In this document: positions 15,993-25,856 of the stretch, one piece after another
Position numbering within the stretch: position 1 is the first letter of the stretch
Layout: every line of letters begins with the position of its first letter
Source: Ureibacillus terrenus
GTDB taxonomy: Bacteria > Bacillota > Bacilli > Bacillales_A > Planococcaceae
NCBI RefSeq assembly: GCF_006569205.1
Contig: NZ_VIGD01000003.1
Span: 62,001-126,000 of the forward strand
Reading direction: 5' to 3'
DNA: 64,000 nt
The notes under the pieces: model-generated
The model's database searches: none
What the model saw: only the letters and a program-made list of their open reading frames with translations
What the model was told of the DNA's origin: nothing
Position numbers and translations under genes: made by a program

Positions 15993-17111
15993 TTAAATGA
16001 AAATAAACGGTTCTGTATTCACTTCCGATTCGATAAATTCAACATCGAATTTCCCTTGGCAGAGGTCTGTCATTTTTTCTTTTACCCCTTTGATCATCAC
16101 TTTCTCAACATGATGGCCGGGATCGACAATATTCAATCCGATGGCTTGCGCATCCTGTGCCGTATGGTAATACATGTCCCCTGTCACCAGCACGTCGGCC
16201 CCTGCCCGTTTGGCGATATGGATATATTTATTCCCGTCACCGCCAAGCACCGCAACTTTGGAAATTTCCTCATCCGGATTCCCTACAATGCGCACCATCG
16301 GCACATTTAAGCGTTCTTTCACATACTCGGCAAATTGTCTTAAACTCATCGGCTCCTTCAATGTTCCGATGCGCCCGATGCCATATTCGTTCGTTTCCTG
16401 TGCCAGCGTATAAAGATCGTAAGCGGGCTCTTCATATGGATGGGCATTCAACATCGCTTTCAAAATCCGATTTTTCATGGATGCCGGGAAAACGACTTCG
16501 ATTTTCTCTTCATCGGTTACTTCAATTTCACCTACATCTCCGATATAAGGATTTGCCCCTTCCAAAGGACGGAAACGCCCCTTTCCGTCCGTGGAATAGC
16601 TGCATGAATCATAGTTGCCGATTTTTCCCGCCCCTGCTTTTGCGAGAACATAGCGCAGCTCGTCCGCATGATCATCCGGTACGAATACCGCCAGCTTCAT
16701 TACATTTTCCGAATAGGTTTTCTCCAAAATTTCGCGGTTCTCCAGCTCCAATGCATCGGCAAGCAAATCGTTGACGCCGCCTTCCGCCACATCCAAATTT
16801 GTATGGGCCGCATAAACCGCAATATCGTTTTTCAACAGCTTTTCGTATAATTTCCCGCTCGGCGTATCGGTTCTTAAATTTGACAGTTTCCGGAAAATCG
16901 GAGGATGGTGAGCAATGATAAGCTGGCATCCCTTTTCAATCGCTTCGTCCGCCACTTCTTCGTTGACATCAAGGGTCACGAGCACCCTGGTCACTTCTTT
17001 ATTGAGGGTGCCGATGGCAAGGCCGATCGGATCGTTTTCCATGCATGCCAGTTTTTTCGGCGCCCAGCTTTCAAACAGTTGAATAATTTCATTGCCGTTT
17101 GGTTTTTTCAT
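15993..17111 (-). CDS. yqfO: Nif3-like dinuclear metal centre protein YqfO
   Basis: Conserved NIF3/DUF34 protein, sometimes called GTP cyclohydrolase I type 2 homologue; the true substrate is unsettled. The 372 residues form two Nif3 halves around a CutA/PII-like insertion (about 125-230). The metal-binding motif IIAHHPPIF (about 65) and AAHTNLD (about 105) lie in the first half; GDMYYHTAQDA and VDPGHHVEK lie in the last third. The ATG overlaps the trmK stop as ATGA and has GAGGAGG upstream, so translation is coupled, as in B. subtilis yqfN-yqfO. Confidence 0.92.
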   Translation of the reverse strand: MKKPNGNEIIQLFESWAPKKLACMENDPIGLAIGTLNKEVTRVLVTLDVNEEVADEAIEKGCQLIIAHHPPIFRKLSNLRTDTPSGKLYEKLLKNDIAVYAAHTNLDVAEGGVNDLLADALELENREILEKTYSENVMKLAVFVPDDHADELRYVLAKAGAGKIGNYDSCSYSTDGKGRFRPLEGANPYIGDVGEIEVTDEEKIEVVFPASMKNRILKAMLNAHPYEEPAYDLYTLAQETNEYGIGRIGTLKEPMSLRQFAEYVKERLNVPMVRIVGNPDEEISKVAVLGGDGNKYIHIAKRAGADVLVTGDMYYHTAQDAQAIGLNIVDPGHHVEKVMIKGVKEKMTDLCQGKFDVEFIESEVNTEPFIFI

Positions 17112-17806
17112 GTCTGGATGACCTCCTCGACTAATGCAATTTGGTGAAGGATTTGCCTGCGTTTCTCTTCAATTTCGGGCGTCTGTTCCGCCTTTTCCAA
17201 TGACTTTAGCACTTGTTTCCAATGCTTCACTTCATGGGTCCATTTTTTCAGGAACACTTCCGACTTTTCCTGGATGAGTTTTTTCCCCATCAAAATTTCC
17301 GCTTCCGAAAGCTCCATCGGTCCCCGTTCAAGGACAATAATTTCATAAATCTTTTGATCTTCTTCCACAATCGCTTCATCTAAGATTCTCCATTGATGTT
17401 CCAGCGCCCATTCGCGAATGACTTTCGCATGGGTGTTCGGCTGCAGGATGAGCCGGGTAACGGAATTTAATTTATCCGGATTTTTTTCCAAAATCGAGAC
17501 AATCAGGGGGCCTCCCATTCCTGCGATGGTGATGGCATCCACCTGATCGCCGTCTTCAATCGCTTCCAATCCGTCCGCCAACCTTACCGTGATCAAATGT
17601 TCCAGCCCTTCCTCCCTTACTTTCTTGACGGCCGATTGATAAGGCCCTTTTACCACTTCTCCTGCTATGGCCTTTGGCGAGATGCCATTGTGAACCAAAT
17701 AACATGGCAAATACGCATGGTCTGAACCGATATCCGCCACAATGGCCCCTTTCGGTACAAAGGAAGCGACTTTTTCCAACCGCTTGGAAAGATTTTGTGC
17801 ATTCAT
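17108..17806 (-). CDS. trmK: tRNA (adenine22-N1)-methyltransferase TrmK
   Basis: SAM-dependent enzyme that methylates N1 of A22 in tRNA (YqfN family, 232 residues). A Rossmann-type SAM motif VADIGSDHAYLP is near residue 25. The catalytic-region motif TIAGMGGPLI lies near 95, and a C-terminal helical coiled-coil segment (about 160-230) binds tRNA in known relatives. It follows cccA after a terminator. ATG 17806 has GGCGGGAA about seven bases upstream. The operon is trmK-yqfO. Confidence 0.93.
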   Translation of the reverse strand: MNAQNLSKRLEKVASFVPKGAIVADIGSDHAYLPCYLVHNGISPKAIAGEVVKGPYQSAVKKVREEGLEHLITVRLADGLEAIEDGDQVDAITIAGMGGPLIVSILEKNPDKLNSVTRLILQPNTHAKVIREWALEHQWRILDEAIVEEDQKIYEIIVLERGPMELSEAEILMGKKLIQEKSEVFLKKWTHEVKHWKQVLKSLEKAEQTPEIEEKRRQILHQIALVEEVIQT

Positions 17807-17852
17807 GATGTTCCCGCCTTTTTGTTAATTTCCAGCTCCCATTATATAAAAA

Positions 17853-17890
17853 AATAAACCCTTAGTCGCCTCTTTTAGCAACTAAGGATT
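17853..17890 (-). terminator. intrinsic terminator after cccA
   Basis: Minus-strand stem CCTTAGT / ACTAAGG with an interior loop is followed by TTTATTTTTTT. It separates cccA from trmK. Confidence 0.8.
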
Positions 17891-17897
17891 TATGTAA

Positions 17898-18248
17898 TTA
17901 TTTCAATGAAGTGATGTAGTCAGCAATTTTTTCAGCTTCTTCTTTAGATTTCATTCCTGGAGTCATTGGAGTTCCTTCGATACCGTTTGTAAGAACGTCC
18001 ACGATACGCTCTTTATCAAGACCAATCAAAGAAGGACCCATGCCGCCTTTCAAATCGGCACCGTGGCAACCGATACAAGTTTGTACAAGCGCTTCATCTC
18101 CGCCTGATGCAGTTTCTTCCGTTTTAGTACCCTCATCGCCTTCAGCATTTTCTTTTTGTTTGCCAACACCGTCTAAAGACAGGAAGAAAATAAGTGCGAT
18201 ACCCAATGCCATAATGAGGATATAAGGAACGATTGGGTTGTTTTTCAT
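17898..18248 (-). CDS. cccA: cytochrome c550, membrane-anchored
   Basis: Small respiratory electron carrier on the outer face of the membrane. One N-terminal transmembrane anchor (about 5-25) is followed by an acidic Glu/Thr-rich linker and a single c-type haem domain. The haem motif is C-I-G-C-H (about residue 60), and the distal methionine is probably in TPMTPGM. The length is 116 residues from ATG 18248, which has AAGGAGG upstream; the in-frame earlier Met lacks a site. The position next to sigA matches cccA of B. subtilis. Confidence 0.93.
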   Translation of the reverse strand: MKNNPIVPYILIMALGIALIFFLSLDGVGKQKENAEGDEGTKTEETASGGDEALVQTCIGCHGADLKGGMGPSLIGLDKERIVDVLTNGIEGTPMTPGMKSKEEAEKIADYITSLK

Positions 18249-18487
18249 TTGTTTAACCTCCTTAAAATTCGTCAAAACTCTGATGGTTATAGAATATAGT
18301 CAACAACCATTATTGTACTTCATATTTCATAAAACGAAAAGACCTTAACAGCAAGTTTTACATGGAATGTAACAATTTCGACATTTTTTATCAGGCCAAT
18401 GCTAATAAATATAGCAATATTTCATTGGATTTCATTATTCCCTATCTGAACAAAATTATTTTCAAAAAACAAATTATGTATCAGAAA

Positions 18488-19048
18488 TTACAGAAAGAGC
18501 AACAGGTAACCTGCAAGGATCAGAATTCCCAGAACGCCGGAAATCGAGAAATATAACAGCTTCAGTTTGACCCCGGCGACCAGCCACAAAAGGCAATTGG
18601 CGATGAGCAAAGCATACAGCATCACGTTATTGTGTTCAAAATAAACGAGGCTTACTTTGACGGAAATCCCCAATATCAATAATGCCGCGGCCACTTGCAA
18701 TATCGGCGCAATCAAATCCTGCTTCTCGACTAATTTGAAAGCATATACGATCAATAAAACCGTGATGCCTCCCACAATGCCCAAAGCAACCGGGACATAA
18801 GAAGTCATGCGGAACAAAAATACCAGTAGGGCAGCCGCTAAAACCATCGTCAACAAGGAGAAAGCCGCCCTTTTCCGTTTTTCCTTTCCCCAGATCGAAT
18901 TTCCGGAACGGATCTGGTCTTGCAGCCCAACCCCTTCTCCTTCCGTATAGAGGGCCATCAAAAAATCGCAATAATGTTCCGGCAATAGCTTATGCCGTTT
19001 CCAAAACAGGATTTCATTTAAAATAATTTCTTTTTTCGGATCATCCAT
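18488..19048 (-). CDS. hypothetical multi-pass membrane protein
   Basis: I do not recognise the family with confidence. The 186 residues begin with a soluble helical segment of about 55 residues (ILNEILFWKRHKLLPEHYCDFL and a following acidic stretch). Six hydrophobic helices follow, grouped in three closely spaced pairs from about residue 62 to the end. The last residues are hydrophobic, so the C terminus is in the membrane. It lies between sigA and cccA and has no close operon partner; the gap upstream to sigA holds the sigA terminator. The N-terminal segment followed by paired helices recalls DUF2157-like proteins, but that is only a resemblance. Confidence 0.7.
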   Translation of the reverse strand: MDDPKKEIILNEILFWKRHKLLPEHYCDFLMALYTEGEGVGLQDQIRSGNSIWGKEKRKRAAFSLLTMVLAAALLVFLFRMTSYVPVALGIVGGITVLLIVYAFKLVEKQDLIAPILQVAAALLILGISVKVSLVYFEHNNVMLYALLIANCLLWLVAGVKLKLLYFSISGVLGILILAGYLLLFL

Positions 19049-19163
19049 ACATAATCTCCAAGATTCTTAAAATTCTTTATTTCCATTGTATATTTTTTTC
19101 TAGTTTTCGGCATCGATAGAAAGTAATAAATTTCTATGAAAATTGGTTAAAGTTTTCATATAA

Positions 19164-19192
19164 AAAGGCACCCAAACAGGGCGCCTTTCCGG
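19164..19192 (-). terminator. intrinsic terminator after sigA
   Basis: Stem AAAGGCACCC (19164-19173) / GGGCGCCTTT (19179-19188), one mismatch, loop AAACA; the minus strand continues into TTTTTA. Confidence 0.85.
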
Positions 19193-19207
19193 ATTCAAAT
19201 CATATCA

Positions 19208-20335
19208 TTATTCAAGGAAATCTTTCAATCGTTTGCTGCGGGATGGATGGCGCAATTTTCTTAAAGCTTTCGCTTCAATTTGACGGATCCGTTCACGGGT
19301 TACTCCGAACACTTTGCCGACTTCTTCAAGCGTGCGAGTACGTCCGTCATCTAGGCCGAAACGCAGGCGAAGCACATTCTCTTCGCGGTCAGTCAACGTA
19401 TCCAGCACATCTTCAAGCTGTTCTTTTAACAATTCATAAGCGGCGTGGTCGGCAGGTGATTGCGCATCATGGTCTTCGATGAAATCGCCTAAATGGGAAT
19501 CATCCTCTTCGCCAATCGGCGTTTCCAATGATACAGGCTCTTGCGCAATTTTCAGGATTTCCCGGACTTTTTCAGGCGTCAAATCCATTTCTTCCGCAAT
19601 TTCTTCCGGAGTCGGTTCGCGTCCTAAGTCTTGAAGTAATTGCCGTTGAACGCGGACCAATTTATTGATGGTTTCCACCATATGAACAGGAATACGAATC
19701 GTTCTTGCCTGGTCGGCAATGGCGCGCGTAATCGCCTGGCGGATCCACCATGTAGCATAAGTGGAAAATTTAAAGCCTTTACGGTAATCGAACTTTTCAA
19801 CCGCTTTAATCAATCCCATATTGCCTTCCTGAATCAAATCCAAGAAAAGCATTCCGCGTCCTACATAACGTTTTGCAATGGAAACCACCAATCGCAAGTT
19901 GGCTTCCGCGAGTTTCTTGCGGGCTTCTTCATCACCCTGTTCGATCCGCTTAGCCAATTCCAGCTCTTCTTCTGCCGTTAATAAGTCGACGCGTCCGATT
20001 TCTTTTAAATACATACGGACAGGGTCGTTGATTTTCACACCAGGAGGAACGCTTAAATCATTTAAATCAAATTCGTCTTCAAGTTCTTCTTCCTGTTTTG
20101 CAATCGCTTCGTATTCGAACTCTTCCTTGCCTTCCACCCGAATATCATACTGGCTTTCCAGCTCTTCCGCAAATTGAAAGATATCCTCAGGTTCCAATTC
20201 AAACGGTTCGAGTTTTTTGGAAATTTCCTCCATGGAAATTCCTTCGTCCTTCGCTTTTTCCCGAAGCTCATTTTTCGCTTCTTCCAATTTTTTTTCTAAA
20301 ATTTCTCTTGAACGCTCTGACAAATTGTCCGCCAT
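19208..20335 (-). CDS. sigA: primary RNA polymerase sigma factor SigA (RpoD)
   Basis: Housekeeping sigma-70 factor. A short acidic N terminus (region 1.1, about 1-75) is followed by region 1.2 ([21 protein letters not shown]), region 2 with the core-binding and -10-melting motif [18 protein letters not shown], region 3, and region 4 with the -35-reading helix [18 protein letters not shown]. The length is 375 residues from ATG 20335 (GGAGGAAGG site); a longer frame begins inside the dnaG-sigA gap and is rejected. It follows dnaG by 29 bases, the classic dnaG-sigA macromolecular-synthesis arrangement, though rpsU lies elsewhere in this window. Confidence 0.98.
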   Translation of the reverse strand: MADNLSERSREILEKKLEEAKNELREKAKDEGISMEEISKKLEPFELEPEDIFQFAEELESQYDIRVEGKEEFEYEAIAKQEEELEDEFDLNDLSVPPGVKINDPVRMYLKEIGRVDLLTAEEELELAKRIEQGDEEARKKLAEANLRLVVSIAKRYVGRGMLFLDLIQEGNMGLIKAVEKFDYRKGFKFSTYATWWIRQAITRAIADQARTIRIPVHMVETINKLVRVQRQLLQDLGREPTPEEIAEEMDLTPEKVREILKIAQEPVSLETPIGEEDDSHLGDFIEDHDAQSPADHAAYELLKEQLEDVLDTLTDREENVLRLRFGLDDGRTRTLEEVGKVFGVTRERIRQIEAKALRKLRHPSRSKRLKDFLE

Positions 20336-20364
20336 AAACCTTCCTCCTTTAAAAACCAAATCAA

Positions 20365-22182
20365 TCAAATGGCAGATAAAGTTCTTTTCAGCTCGACTAT
20401 CCGTTGGACGAGTTCCAACGCTTTCTTATGCTCATGCATCCGTTCGGCTTCCTTGGAATCATGCATGAGTTTTTCGATTTCGAGTTTGATGCGATGTTTT
20501 TTCAGCTGTTTCAGGCAATCTTCTATTTCGGCATCTTTAAAATCCGGATCCCGGTCGACCAAAGCAGCTTCCATGACGATCCTCCGAAGCTCGGCATCGT
20601 CCAATATTTCCAGAAACCGTTGGTAATCCGGCATGCCATGTTCTTCGTAAAAACCGATCAAACGGACAAATACCGCAATATATTCATCATGTACGAAAGG
20701 TTGCGGTTCCTCACTCCGTAAAATGTTGTTCACCACTTCCATATCAAATAACATATGTGAAAGAAGCAGTCTTTCAGCACGTTCTGTCGCATTTAAATTT
20801 TTCGGATGAATTTCTTGGCTAACTACTGTATTTTTTTGTTCAGCTCGTTTATAATTTTTAGCAAAGTCAGCATCTAATTTTCTGAATTGTGCATAAATAG
20901 CTTCTACGGAAACCTTGGTTTCCTCCGCCAATTCCTTGATGTATAAATCACGTTCAACCGGCGAAGCCCTGCCAACGAGTTGCTCAAGCACTTCCTGGAT
21001 GTATTGCAAAACATCATTTTCAAATTGGAAATTCTTGTTTCGGCGTGCATACAACATCATGAAAGACATGTAAGTATGCGGTTTTTCGACCATTTGTACA
21101 AATGATTCCGGGCCGTATTTTCGGATGTACTCGTCCGGATCCAACTGATCGGGCAGCACAACCACTTCGACATCCATTTGTTCGTTATACAGCAATTCCG
21201 CAGCGCGTTTGGCAGCTTCCCAACCGGCATGATCACCGTCGTAACAGATCACTACATTTTGAACTAAGCGTCTTAGCCTTGTGATATGCTCTTTCGTCAA
21301 GGAAGTGCCCATTGTTGCCACTGCATTGTCGATTCCGGCTTTTTTTGCAGCAAGTACATCCATGAATCCTTCCATTAAGATGGCCTGACGTTTTTTTCGA
21401 ATCGGAGCCCTTGCCTTGTCCAGGTTAAAAAGCACTTCGCTTTTCCGAAATATTGGTGATTCAGGACTATTCAAATATTTCGGTTCTGATTCTTTCGCCT
21501 CAAGCAGACGGCCTGAAAAACCGATCACCTTTCCAAATTCATCGCAAATCGGAAACATGATCCGTCCCCGAAAGCGATCATAGTAAGTATGGTCCGATTC
21601 TCTTTGGATGATGAGTCCGCATTCCGCCATCTCATCGAGGGAAAAACCTTTCCGCTCGAGCAAAACGGCCACCGAATCCCATGCCGGCAAAGAATATCCT
21701 ATACCATAAGATTCGATATCTTCCTTCGTAAATCCTCTTTTTAGCAAATAATTTAAGGCAATCTCGCCATCTTCCGTGTTCATCAATAAATGATGATAAT
21801 ATTCAGCAACAAATTGATGGGCATTCAACATATTTTCTTCTTTTTGTGAATATCGGCGAAGACGGTTGTCCATACTTTGGTTTTGGATATCCACATGAAT
21901 CCCGAGCCGTTTCCCCAATTTGGAAACCGCCTCCGGGAAGGATATGTTTTCAATATCCATGACAAAGGTGATGACATTTCCGCCCGCGCCACAGCCAAAG
22001 CAATGGAAAATCTGCTTGTCCTCTGAAACCGAAAAAGAAGGTGTATTCTCATTATGGAATGGACACAACCCAAACCAGTTTCGGCCTCGTTTGGTGAGCT
22101 GGATATATTCGCCGATGACATCGACTATATCCGACTCTGTTCGGATTTTTTCAATTAACTCTTCCGGGATTTTATTTACCAT
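20365..22182 (-). CDS. dnaG: DNA primase
   Basis: Makes RNA primers for replication with the DnaB helicase. The N-terminal zinc-ribbon has Cys40-His43 in [12 protein letters not shown] and C-F-G-C about twenty residues later. The catalytic core (about 110-320) has [10 protein letters not shown], the [19 protein letters not shown] and CYDGDHAG acidic motifs. The C-terminal 140 residues form the helicase-binding domain. The length of 605 residues is normal. It is first in dnaG-sigA. Confidence 0.97.
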   Translation of the reverse strand: MVNKIPEELIEKIRTESDIVDVIGEYIQLTKRGRNWFGLCPFHNENTPSFSVSEDKQIFHCFGCGAGGNVITFVMDIENISFPEAVSKLGKRLGIHVDIQNQSMDNRLRRYSQKEENMLNAHQFVAEYYHHLLMNTEDGEIALNYLLKRGFTKEDIESYGIGYSLPAWDSVAVLLERKGFSLDEMAECGLIIQRESDHTYYDRFRGRIMFPICDEFGKVIGFSGRLLEAKESEPKYLNSPESPIFRKSEVLFNLDKARAPIRKKRQAILMEGFMDVLAAKKAGIDNAVATMGTSLTKEHITRLRRLVQNVVICYDGDHAGWEAAKRAAELLYNEQMDVEVVVLPDQLDPDEYIRKYGPESFVQMVEKPHTYMSFMMLYARRNKNFQFENDVLQYIQEVLEQLVGRASPVERDLYIKELAEETKVSVEAIYAQFRKLDADFAKNYKRAEQKNTVVSQEIHPKNLNATERAERLLLSHMLFDMEVVNNILRSEEPQPFVHDEYIAVFVRLIGFYEEHGMPDYQRFLEILDDAELRRIVMEAALVDRDPDFKDAEIEDCLKQLKKHRIKLEIEKLMHDSKEAERMHEHKKALELVQRIVELKRTLSAI

Positions 22183-22364
22183 TCCATCACCAACTTTGTT
22201 GCTCCATTACACAATTCGATAAAAATTAAAAAATTCCTCTAAAAAGCGACACAAAAAGTTAATTTTTTTTAAAATAATTGTTAAAGACATTTTTACCACA
22301 ATTTTGTTATTATAAAACATTATTCAACAAATTTCTATACCCTTTTTTCATTTTTTTAAAAAGC
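22183..22364 (-). promoter_or_regulatory. AT-rich leader/promoter region of dnaG-sigA
   Basis: A gene-free, AT-rich stretch upstream of dnaG. A minus-strand TATAAT is visible at 22314-22309, but no good -35 lies 16-18 bases upstream of it. I see no operator. Confidence 0.4.
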
Positions 22365-22365
22365 G

Positions 22366-22394
22366 CAAAAAAACCTCCTGCTCGGAGGGTTTCA
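22366..22394 (-). terminator. intrinsic terminator overlapping the yqfL stop
   Basis: Minus-strand AACCCTCC / GGAGGTT stem with loop GAGCA is followed by seven Ts. The stem begins directly after the yqfL stop codon. Confidence 0.85.
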
Positions 22395-23213
22395 TGACAT
22401 ATTTTTCAACCGTTCCAACCTTTCGATGATGTCATTCGCTGTTTCCTCAACCGCTTTATTGGTCACATCAATCACTTCGCAGCCCAATTTTTCCACCACT
22501 TTATAAAAATAGGCTATCTCCTTTTCAATTCGATCTTTTTTGGCATAAATGGCGTCGTCGCTTAATCCCAAAGCAATCAGCCGCTCTTTCCGGATGGCAT
22601 GGAGTTTTTCGGGGGAAATGACCAGGCCGAAACACTTTCTCGGATCTACCTGAAATAATTCTTCCGGCGGCTCAACCTCCGGAACGATCGGCACATTGGC
22701 CACTTTGTACCGCTTATGGGCCAAATATTGGGAAAGCGGTGTTTTGGATGTCCGCGAAACGCCGATCAGCACCACATCGCTCAGTAAAATTCCCCTTGGG
22801 TCCCGTCCGTCGTCATATTTTACGGCAAACTCAATAGCCTCCACTTTTTTGAAATAATCCTCATCCAATTTGTGGACAAGTCCCGGTTCTTCCAACGGCT
22901 GTTCATCAAGCTTCCGGCTGAACAACTCAATGACGGGGCCAAGCAAATCGATACAATCGATGTTCAATTGTTGGCATAGGTCCTTCATCAACTGGCGCTT
23001 CCGTTTTTCTACAAGAGTAAAAGCGATGATTGCATCCTGCATCACCGCAATTTCGACAATGTTTCTTATATGATCATCGCTTGAAATGTGAGGAAACCTT
23101 CTTATAATGACGCCGTCAAAATTGGGCCGAAATTGCGTGGCAGCCGCTTTTACGACCTGTTCGCCAGTCTCGCCAACCGAATCCGATACGACAAAAATTT
23201 TTAAGTTTTTCAA
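22392..23213 (-). CDS. yqfL: PPDK/PEP-synthase regulatory kinase-phosphorylase family protein YqfL
   Basis: Member of the DUF299/PDRP family (273 residues), bifunctional ADP-dependent kinase and phosphorylase that switches pyruvate phosphate dikinase or PEP synthase off and on. Family landmarks are the N-terminal VVSDSVGETGEQV, the nucleotide-binding GVSRTSKTPLSQYLA (about 150-165) and the C-terminal VTNKAVEETA. It follows ccpN by 11 bases. CcpN represses gluconeogenic genes, and YqfL modulates its activity in B. subtilis, so the pairing fits a glycolysis/gluconeogenesis switch. Confidence 0.93.
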   Translation of the reverse strand: MKNLKIFVVSDSVGETGEQVVKAAATQFRPNFDGVIIRRFPHISSDDHIRNIVEIAVMQDAIIAFTLVEKRKRQLMKDLCQQLNIDCIDLLGPVIELFSRKLDEQPLEEPGLVHKLDEDYFKKVEAIEFAVKYDDGRDPRGILLSDVVLIGVSRTSKTPLSQYLAHKRYKVANVPIVPEVEPPEELFQVDPRKCFGLVISPEKLHAIRKERLIALGLSDDAIYAKKDRIEKEIAYFYKVVEKLGCEVIDVTNKAVEETANDIIERLERLKNMS

Positions 23214-23224
23214 ATCAGCACCTC

Positions 23225-23863
23225 TTACAAATCATTGATTTCCGACAATGAAATAAAGGCTTTTGTGATATTTGTCTTTGTCAGACGTCCGACAATCTCC
23301 AATCCGTCTTCCCGTTCTTCCACAACCGGCAATGAATCGACTTGCCGCTCAATAAGTTTTTTCGCGGCATGTATAAGCGAATCGTTTTTATGGCAATATA
23401 CTATATTAGGCATTCTAGTCATGATGATATGAACCGGAATCTTTGTAATCGCCTGCGTTCCAAGGCACGTCCGGAGCAAATCTTTTCTGGACAGCACTCC
23501 TTGCAGGCGGGAATGCTCATCCACTACAAATAATGTGCCCACATCTTCCAAAAACATTTGGCAAATCGCATCATAAGCGGTCATATTTTCAGAAACGACG
23601 ACCGGCAAAGATTGGAAGTCTTTCACTTTTAAATTCATCATGGACTCTGCCACAGAGGCCATGGTTTTTTTGCCCGAATAAAAATACCCGACTCTGGGTC
23701 TGGCATCCAAAAAACCTGCCATTGTTAAAATCGCGAGGTCCGGCCGGAGAGTTGCTCTTGTTAAATTCAATTGTTCCGCTATCTTCTCCCCTGTGATTGG
23801 ACCCTTTTCTTTAACAATCTGCAGAATTTTATCTTGACGTGCATTGAGTTCTATTGGACTCAC
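23225..23863 (-). CDS. ccpN: transcriptional repressor CcpN (YqzB)
   Basis: Repressor of gluconeogenic genes during growth on glucose. An N-terminal winged helix (about 5-60) includes ITGEKIAEQLNLTRATLRPDLAIL. Two CBS domains (about 75-205) sense nucleotides. I place the start at GTG 23863, which gives 212 residues like the B. subtilis protein; the longer TTG at 23893 falls within eight bases of the TATAAT box and cannot have a leader. The ribosome site (TGAGGCG) is unusually close to the start. It is divergent from glyQS and co-transcribed with yqfL. Confidence 0.93.
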   Translation of the reverse strand: MSPIELNARQDKILQIVKEKGPITGEKIAEQLNLTRATLRPDLAILTMAGFLDARPRVGYFYSGKKTMASVAESMMNLKVKDFQSLPVVVSENMTAYDAICQMFLEDVGTLFVVDEHSRLQGVLSRKDLLRTCLGTQAITKIPVHIIMTRMPNIVYCHKNDSLIHAAKKLIERQVDSLPVVEEREDGLEIVGRLTKTNITKAFISLSEINDL

Positions 23864-23895
23864 CGCCTCAATTAGTGTTATACTTTTACTCAAAT

Positions 23896-23925
23896 ATTAT
23901 ATACTATTTTTATTACATTTGCTAA
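23896..23925 (-). promoter_or_regulatory. candidate sigma-A promoter of ccpN-yqfL
   Basis: Minus-strand TATAAT (23901-23896) with a weak TTAGCA (23925-23920) 18 bases upstream. The -10 is 33 bases from the GTG start. Confidence 0.55.
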
Positions 23926-23997
23926 GAAAAGTCCTACATGATAAAATAATGTCACAACTAAAACCGACAACAAATCATTAATTTCATATATTCCAGG

Positions 23998-24227
23998 CGA
24001 TGACAGGACTATAAGTATCTTTTCAACCAACAGCGAGTAGGGATGGTGAAAGCCTACACGAAAAGAGAAACGGCATCCTGGAGCCTTTTTTCAAAAAAGA
24101 GGATTGCATTTCTTTTTGGATGGAATGCAATCAATCGGGGTGGAACCGCGGGTGTCAACAAAGCACTCGTCCCCGGGCGCATTGCCCGGAGACGGGTGCT
24201 TTTCTATATTTATAATGATAAAAATAT
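23998..24227 (+). promoter_or_regulatory. glycine T-box riboswitch of glyQS
   Basis: Transcription-attenuating leader that reads uncharged tRNA-Gly. The stem I region runs from about 23998, with the family-typical AGCGAGTAGGGATGGTGAA element at 24030-24048. A candidate specifier GGC is at 24072-24074, followed by A as expected. The T-box core GGGGTGGAACCGCGGG spans 24138-24153. The terminator stem AGCACTCGTC / GACGGGTGCT ends at about 24200 with a T-run. It covers nearly all of the space between the ccpN promoter and glyQS. A weak -10 (TATATT, 23987-23992) lies just upstream. Confidence 0.93.
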
Positions 24228-24247
24228 ATAAATTGGGAGGAACAAAA

Positions 24248-25633
24248 ATGGCTGTTCAATCAATGGAAACCATCGTGAATTTAGCGAAACAACGCGGATT
24301 TGTATTTCCGGGATCTGAAATATACGGAGGCCTTGCCAATACGTGGGATTACGGTCCGCTTGGAGTTGAACTGAAAAACAATGTCAAAAAGGCCTGGTGG
24401 AAAAAATTTGTTCAAGAGTCTCCGTACAATGTCGGTCTTGACTCTGCCATATTAATGAACCCGCGCACTTGGGAAGCTTCCGGCCACGTCGGGAATTTCA
24501 ATGACCCAATGGTCGATTGTAAACAATGCAAAGCCAGACACAGAGCCGACAAATTAATCGAAGAAGCCGCAAAGGAAAAAGGCGACGAAATCATCGTTGA
24601 CGGCCTGTCTTTCGATAAGATGCAGGAATTGATGAAACAATACGATGTTCACTGCCCGGACTGCGGCGCTCAAGACTTTACGGAAATCCGCCAATTTAAT
24701 TTGATGTTTAAAACTTTCCAGGGCGTTACGGAAAGCTCCGCAAACGAAATTTATCTGCGTCCGGAAACGGCCCAGGGAATTTTCGTCAACTTCAAGAACG
24801 TGCAGCGTTCCATGCGCAAAAAGATTCCATTTGGCATCGCCCAGATCGGCAAATCTTTCCGTAATGAGATTACACCGGGCAACTTCACTTTCCGTACACG
24901 GGAATTCGAACAAATGGAACTGGAGTTCTTCTGCAAACCTGGTGAAGATTTAAAATGGCAGGAATATTGGAAGGAATTCTGTAAAAACTGGCTGTTAAGT
25001 CTGGGAATGAGTGAAGAAAATATCCGTCTTCGCGACCATTCAAAAGAAGAATTGTCCCACTATTCAGCAGCCACAACGGATATTGAATACAAATTCCCAT
25101 TCGGTTGGGGAGAACTTTGGGGCATCGCCGACCGGACGGATTTTGACTTGAAACAGCATATGGAATATTCCGGCGAAGATTTCACTTATGTCGATCCTGT
25201 TACCAATGAACGCTACATCCCGTATTGCATTGAGCCGTCTGTCGGCGCAGACCGCGTGACGCTTGCGTTTTTATGCGACGCTTATGACGAAGAAGAATTG
25301 GAAAACGGGGAAAAACGGACAGTATTGCGTTTCCATCCTGTATTGGCCCCATTCAAGGCCGCGGTCCTTCCTTTATCGAAAAAATTGTCCGAAGAGGCCA
25401 TCAAAATTTGGGAAGATTTGCGCAAGTATTTCCCTGTTGATTATGACGATACGCAATCCATCGGAAAACGCTACCGGCGCCAGGATGAAATCGGAACGCC
25501 ATTCTGCATCACGTACGACTTCGATTCAAAAGAAGACGGCAAAGTCACTGTCCGTCATCGCGACACAATGGAGCAGGTGCGCATTCCAATTGAAGAGGTT
25601 AAATCCTATATTGAAAAACATTTAGAATTCTAA
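24248..25633 (+). CDS. glyQS: glycyl-tRNA synthetase, single-chain class II type
   Basis: Charges tRNA-Gly. This is the eukaryote/archaeal-like alpha2 form (461 residues), not the bacterial GlyQ+GlyS heterotetramer. Class II signatures are visible: the N-terminal [13 protein letters not shown], motif 2 in [24 protein letters not shown], and motif 3 in [12 protein letters not shown]. Two Cys pairs (C-K-Q-C and C-P-D-C) between about 91 and 140 could bind zinc. The C-terminal anticodon-binding domain starts near 355. ATG 24248 has GGGAGG upstream. Expression is controlled by the glycine T-box just ahead. Confidence 0.97.
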   Translation: MAVQSMETIVNLAKQRGFVFPGSEIYGGLANTWDYGPLGVELKNNVKKAWWKKFVQESPYNVGLDSAILMNPRTWEASGHVGNFNDPMVDCKQCKARHRADKLIEEAAKEKGDEIIVDGLSFDKMQELMKQYDVHCPDCGAQDFTEIRQFNLMFKTFQGVTESSANEIYLRPETAQGIFVNFKNVQRSMRKKIPFGIAQIGKSFRNEITPGNFTFRTREFEQMELEFFCKPGEDLKWQEYWKEFCKNWLLSLGMSEENIRLRDHSKEELSHYSAATTDIEYKFPFGWGELWGIADRTDFDLKQHMEYSGEDFTYVDPVTNERYIPYCIEPSVGADRVTLAFLCDAYDEEELENGEKRTVLRFHPVLAPFKAAVLPLSKKLSEEAIKIWEDLRKYFPVDYDDTQSIGKRYRRQDEIGTPFCITYDFDSKEDGKVTVRHRDTMEQVRIPIEEVKSYIEKHLEF

Positions 25634-25684
25634 AAAAAAAAAAGGGGCTGATTAGAAAGCCGGTCTTTCTAATCAGCCCCTCCT
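25634..25684. terminator. bidirectional intrinsic terminator
   Basis: A 16-bp stem (GGGGCTGATTAGAAAG and its complement) with a five-base loop has twelve As before it and a T-rich stretch after it. It closes glyQS and the convergent feo operon. Confidence 0.95.
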
Positions 25685-25837
25685 TTATTTTCTCCGGGAA
25701 GTAGTGCAGTTGCCTTTGCAGCTTTCGGCGATTTCGCAGCTTGCGCAAACCCCTTTTTTGCTTTTCTTGATGGATGAATAAAGCGCCCAAAACGCATAGC
25801 CGAAAATAATGACGCCAAGTATGATGCTTACGATCAT
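25685..25837 (-). CDS. FeoB-associated Cys-rich membrane protein
   Basis: Tiny 50-residue protein (PF12669-like). One transmembrane helix (about 2-20, MIVSIILGVIIFGYAFWALY) is followed by a Lys-rich turn and four cysteines in the pattern C-x2-C-x6-C-x3-C (Cys31, 34, 40, 44). It ends in a basic tail. It begins 19 bases after the feoB stop with GGAAGG upstream, so it is the third gene of feoA-feoB. Its role is unknown; in this position it is assumed to help ferrous-iron export into the cell or FeoB assembly. Confidence 0.85.
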   Translation of the reverse strand: MIVSIILGVIIFGYAFWALYSSIKKSKKGVCASCEIAESCKGNCTTSRRK

Positions 25838-25856
25838 TGAAAAGCCTTCCTTTCCG

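Noticed and set aside
23893-23894. TTG 23893 as ccpN start
   Set aside because: It lies only a few bases after the TATAAT box and would leave no leader; GTG 23863 gives the family length.
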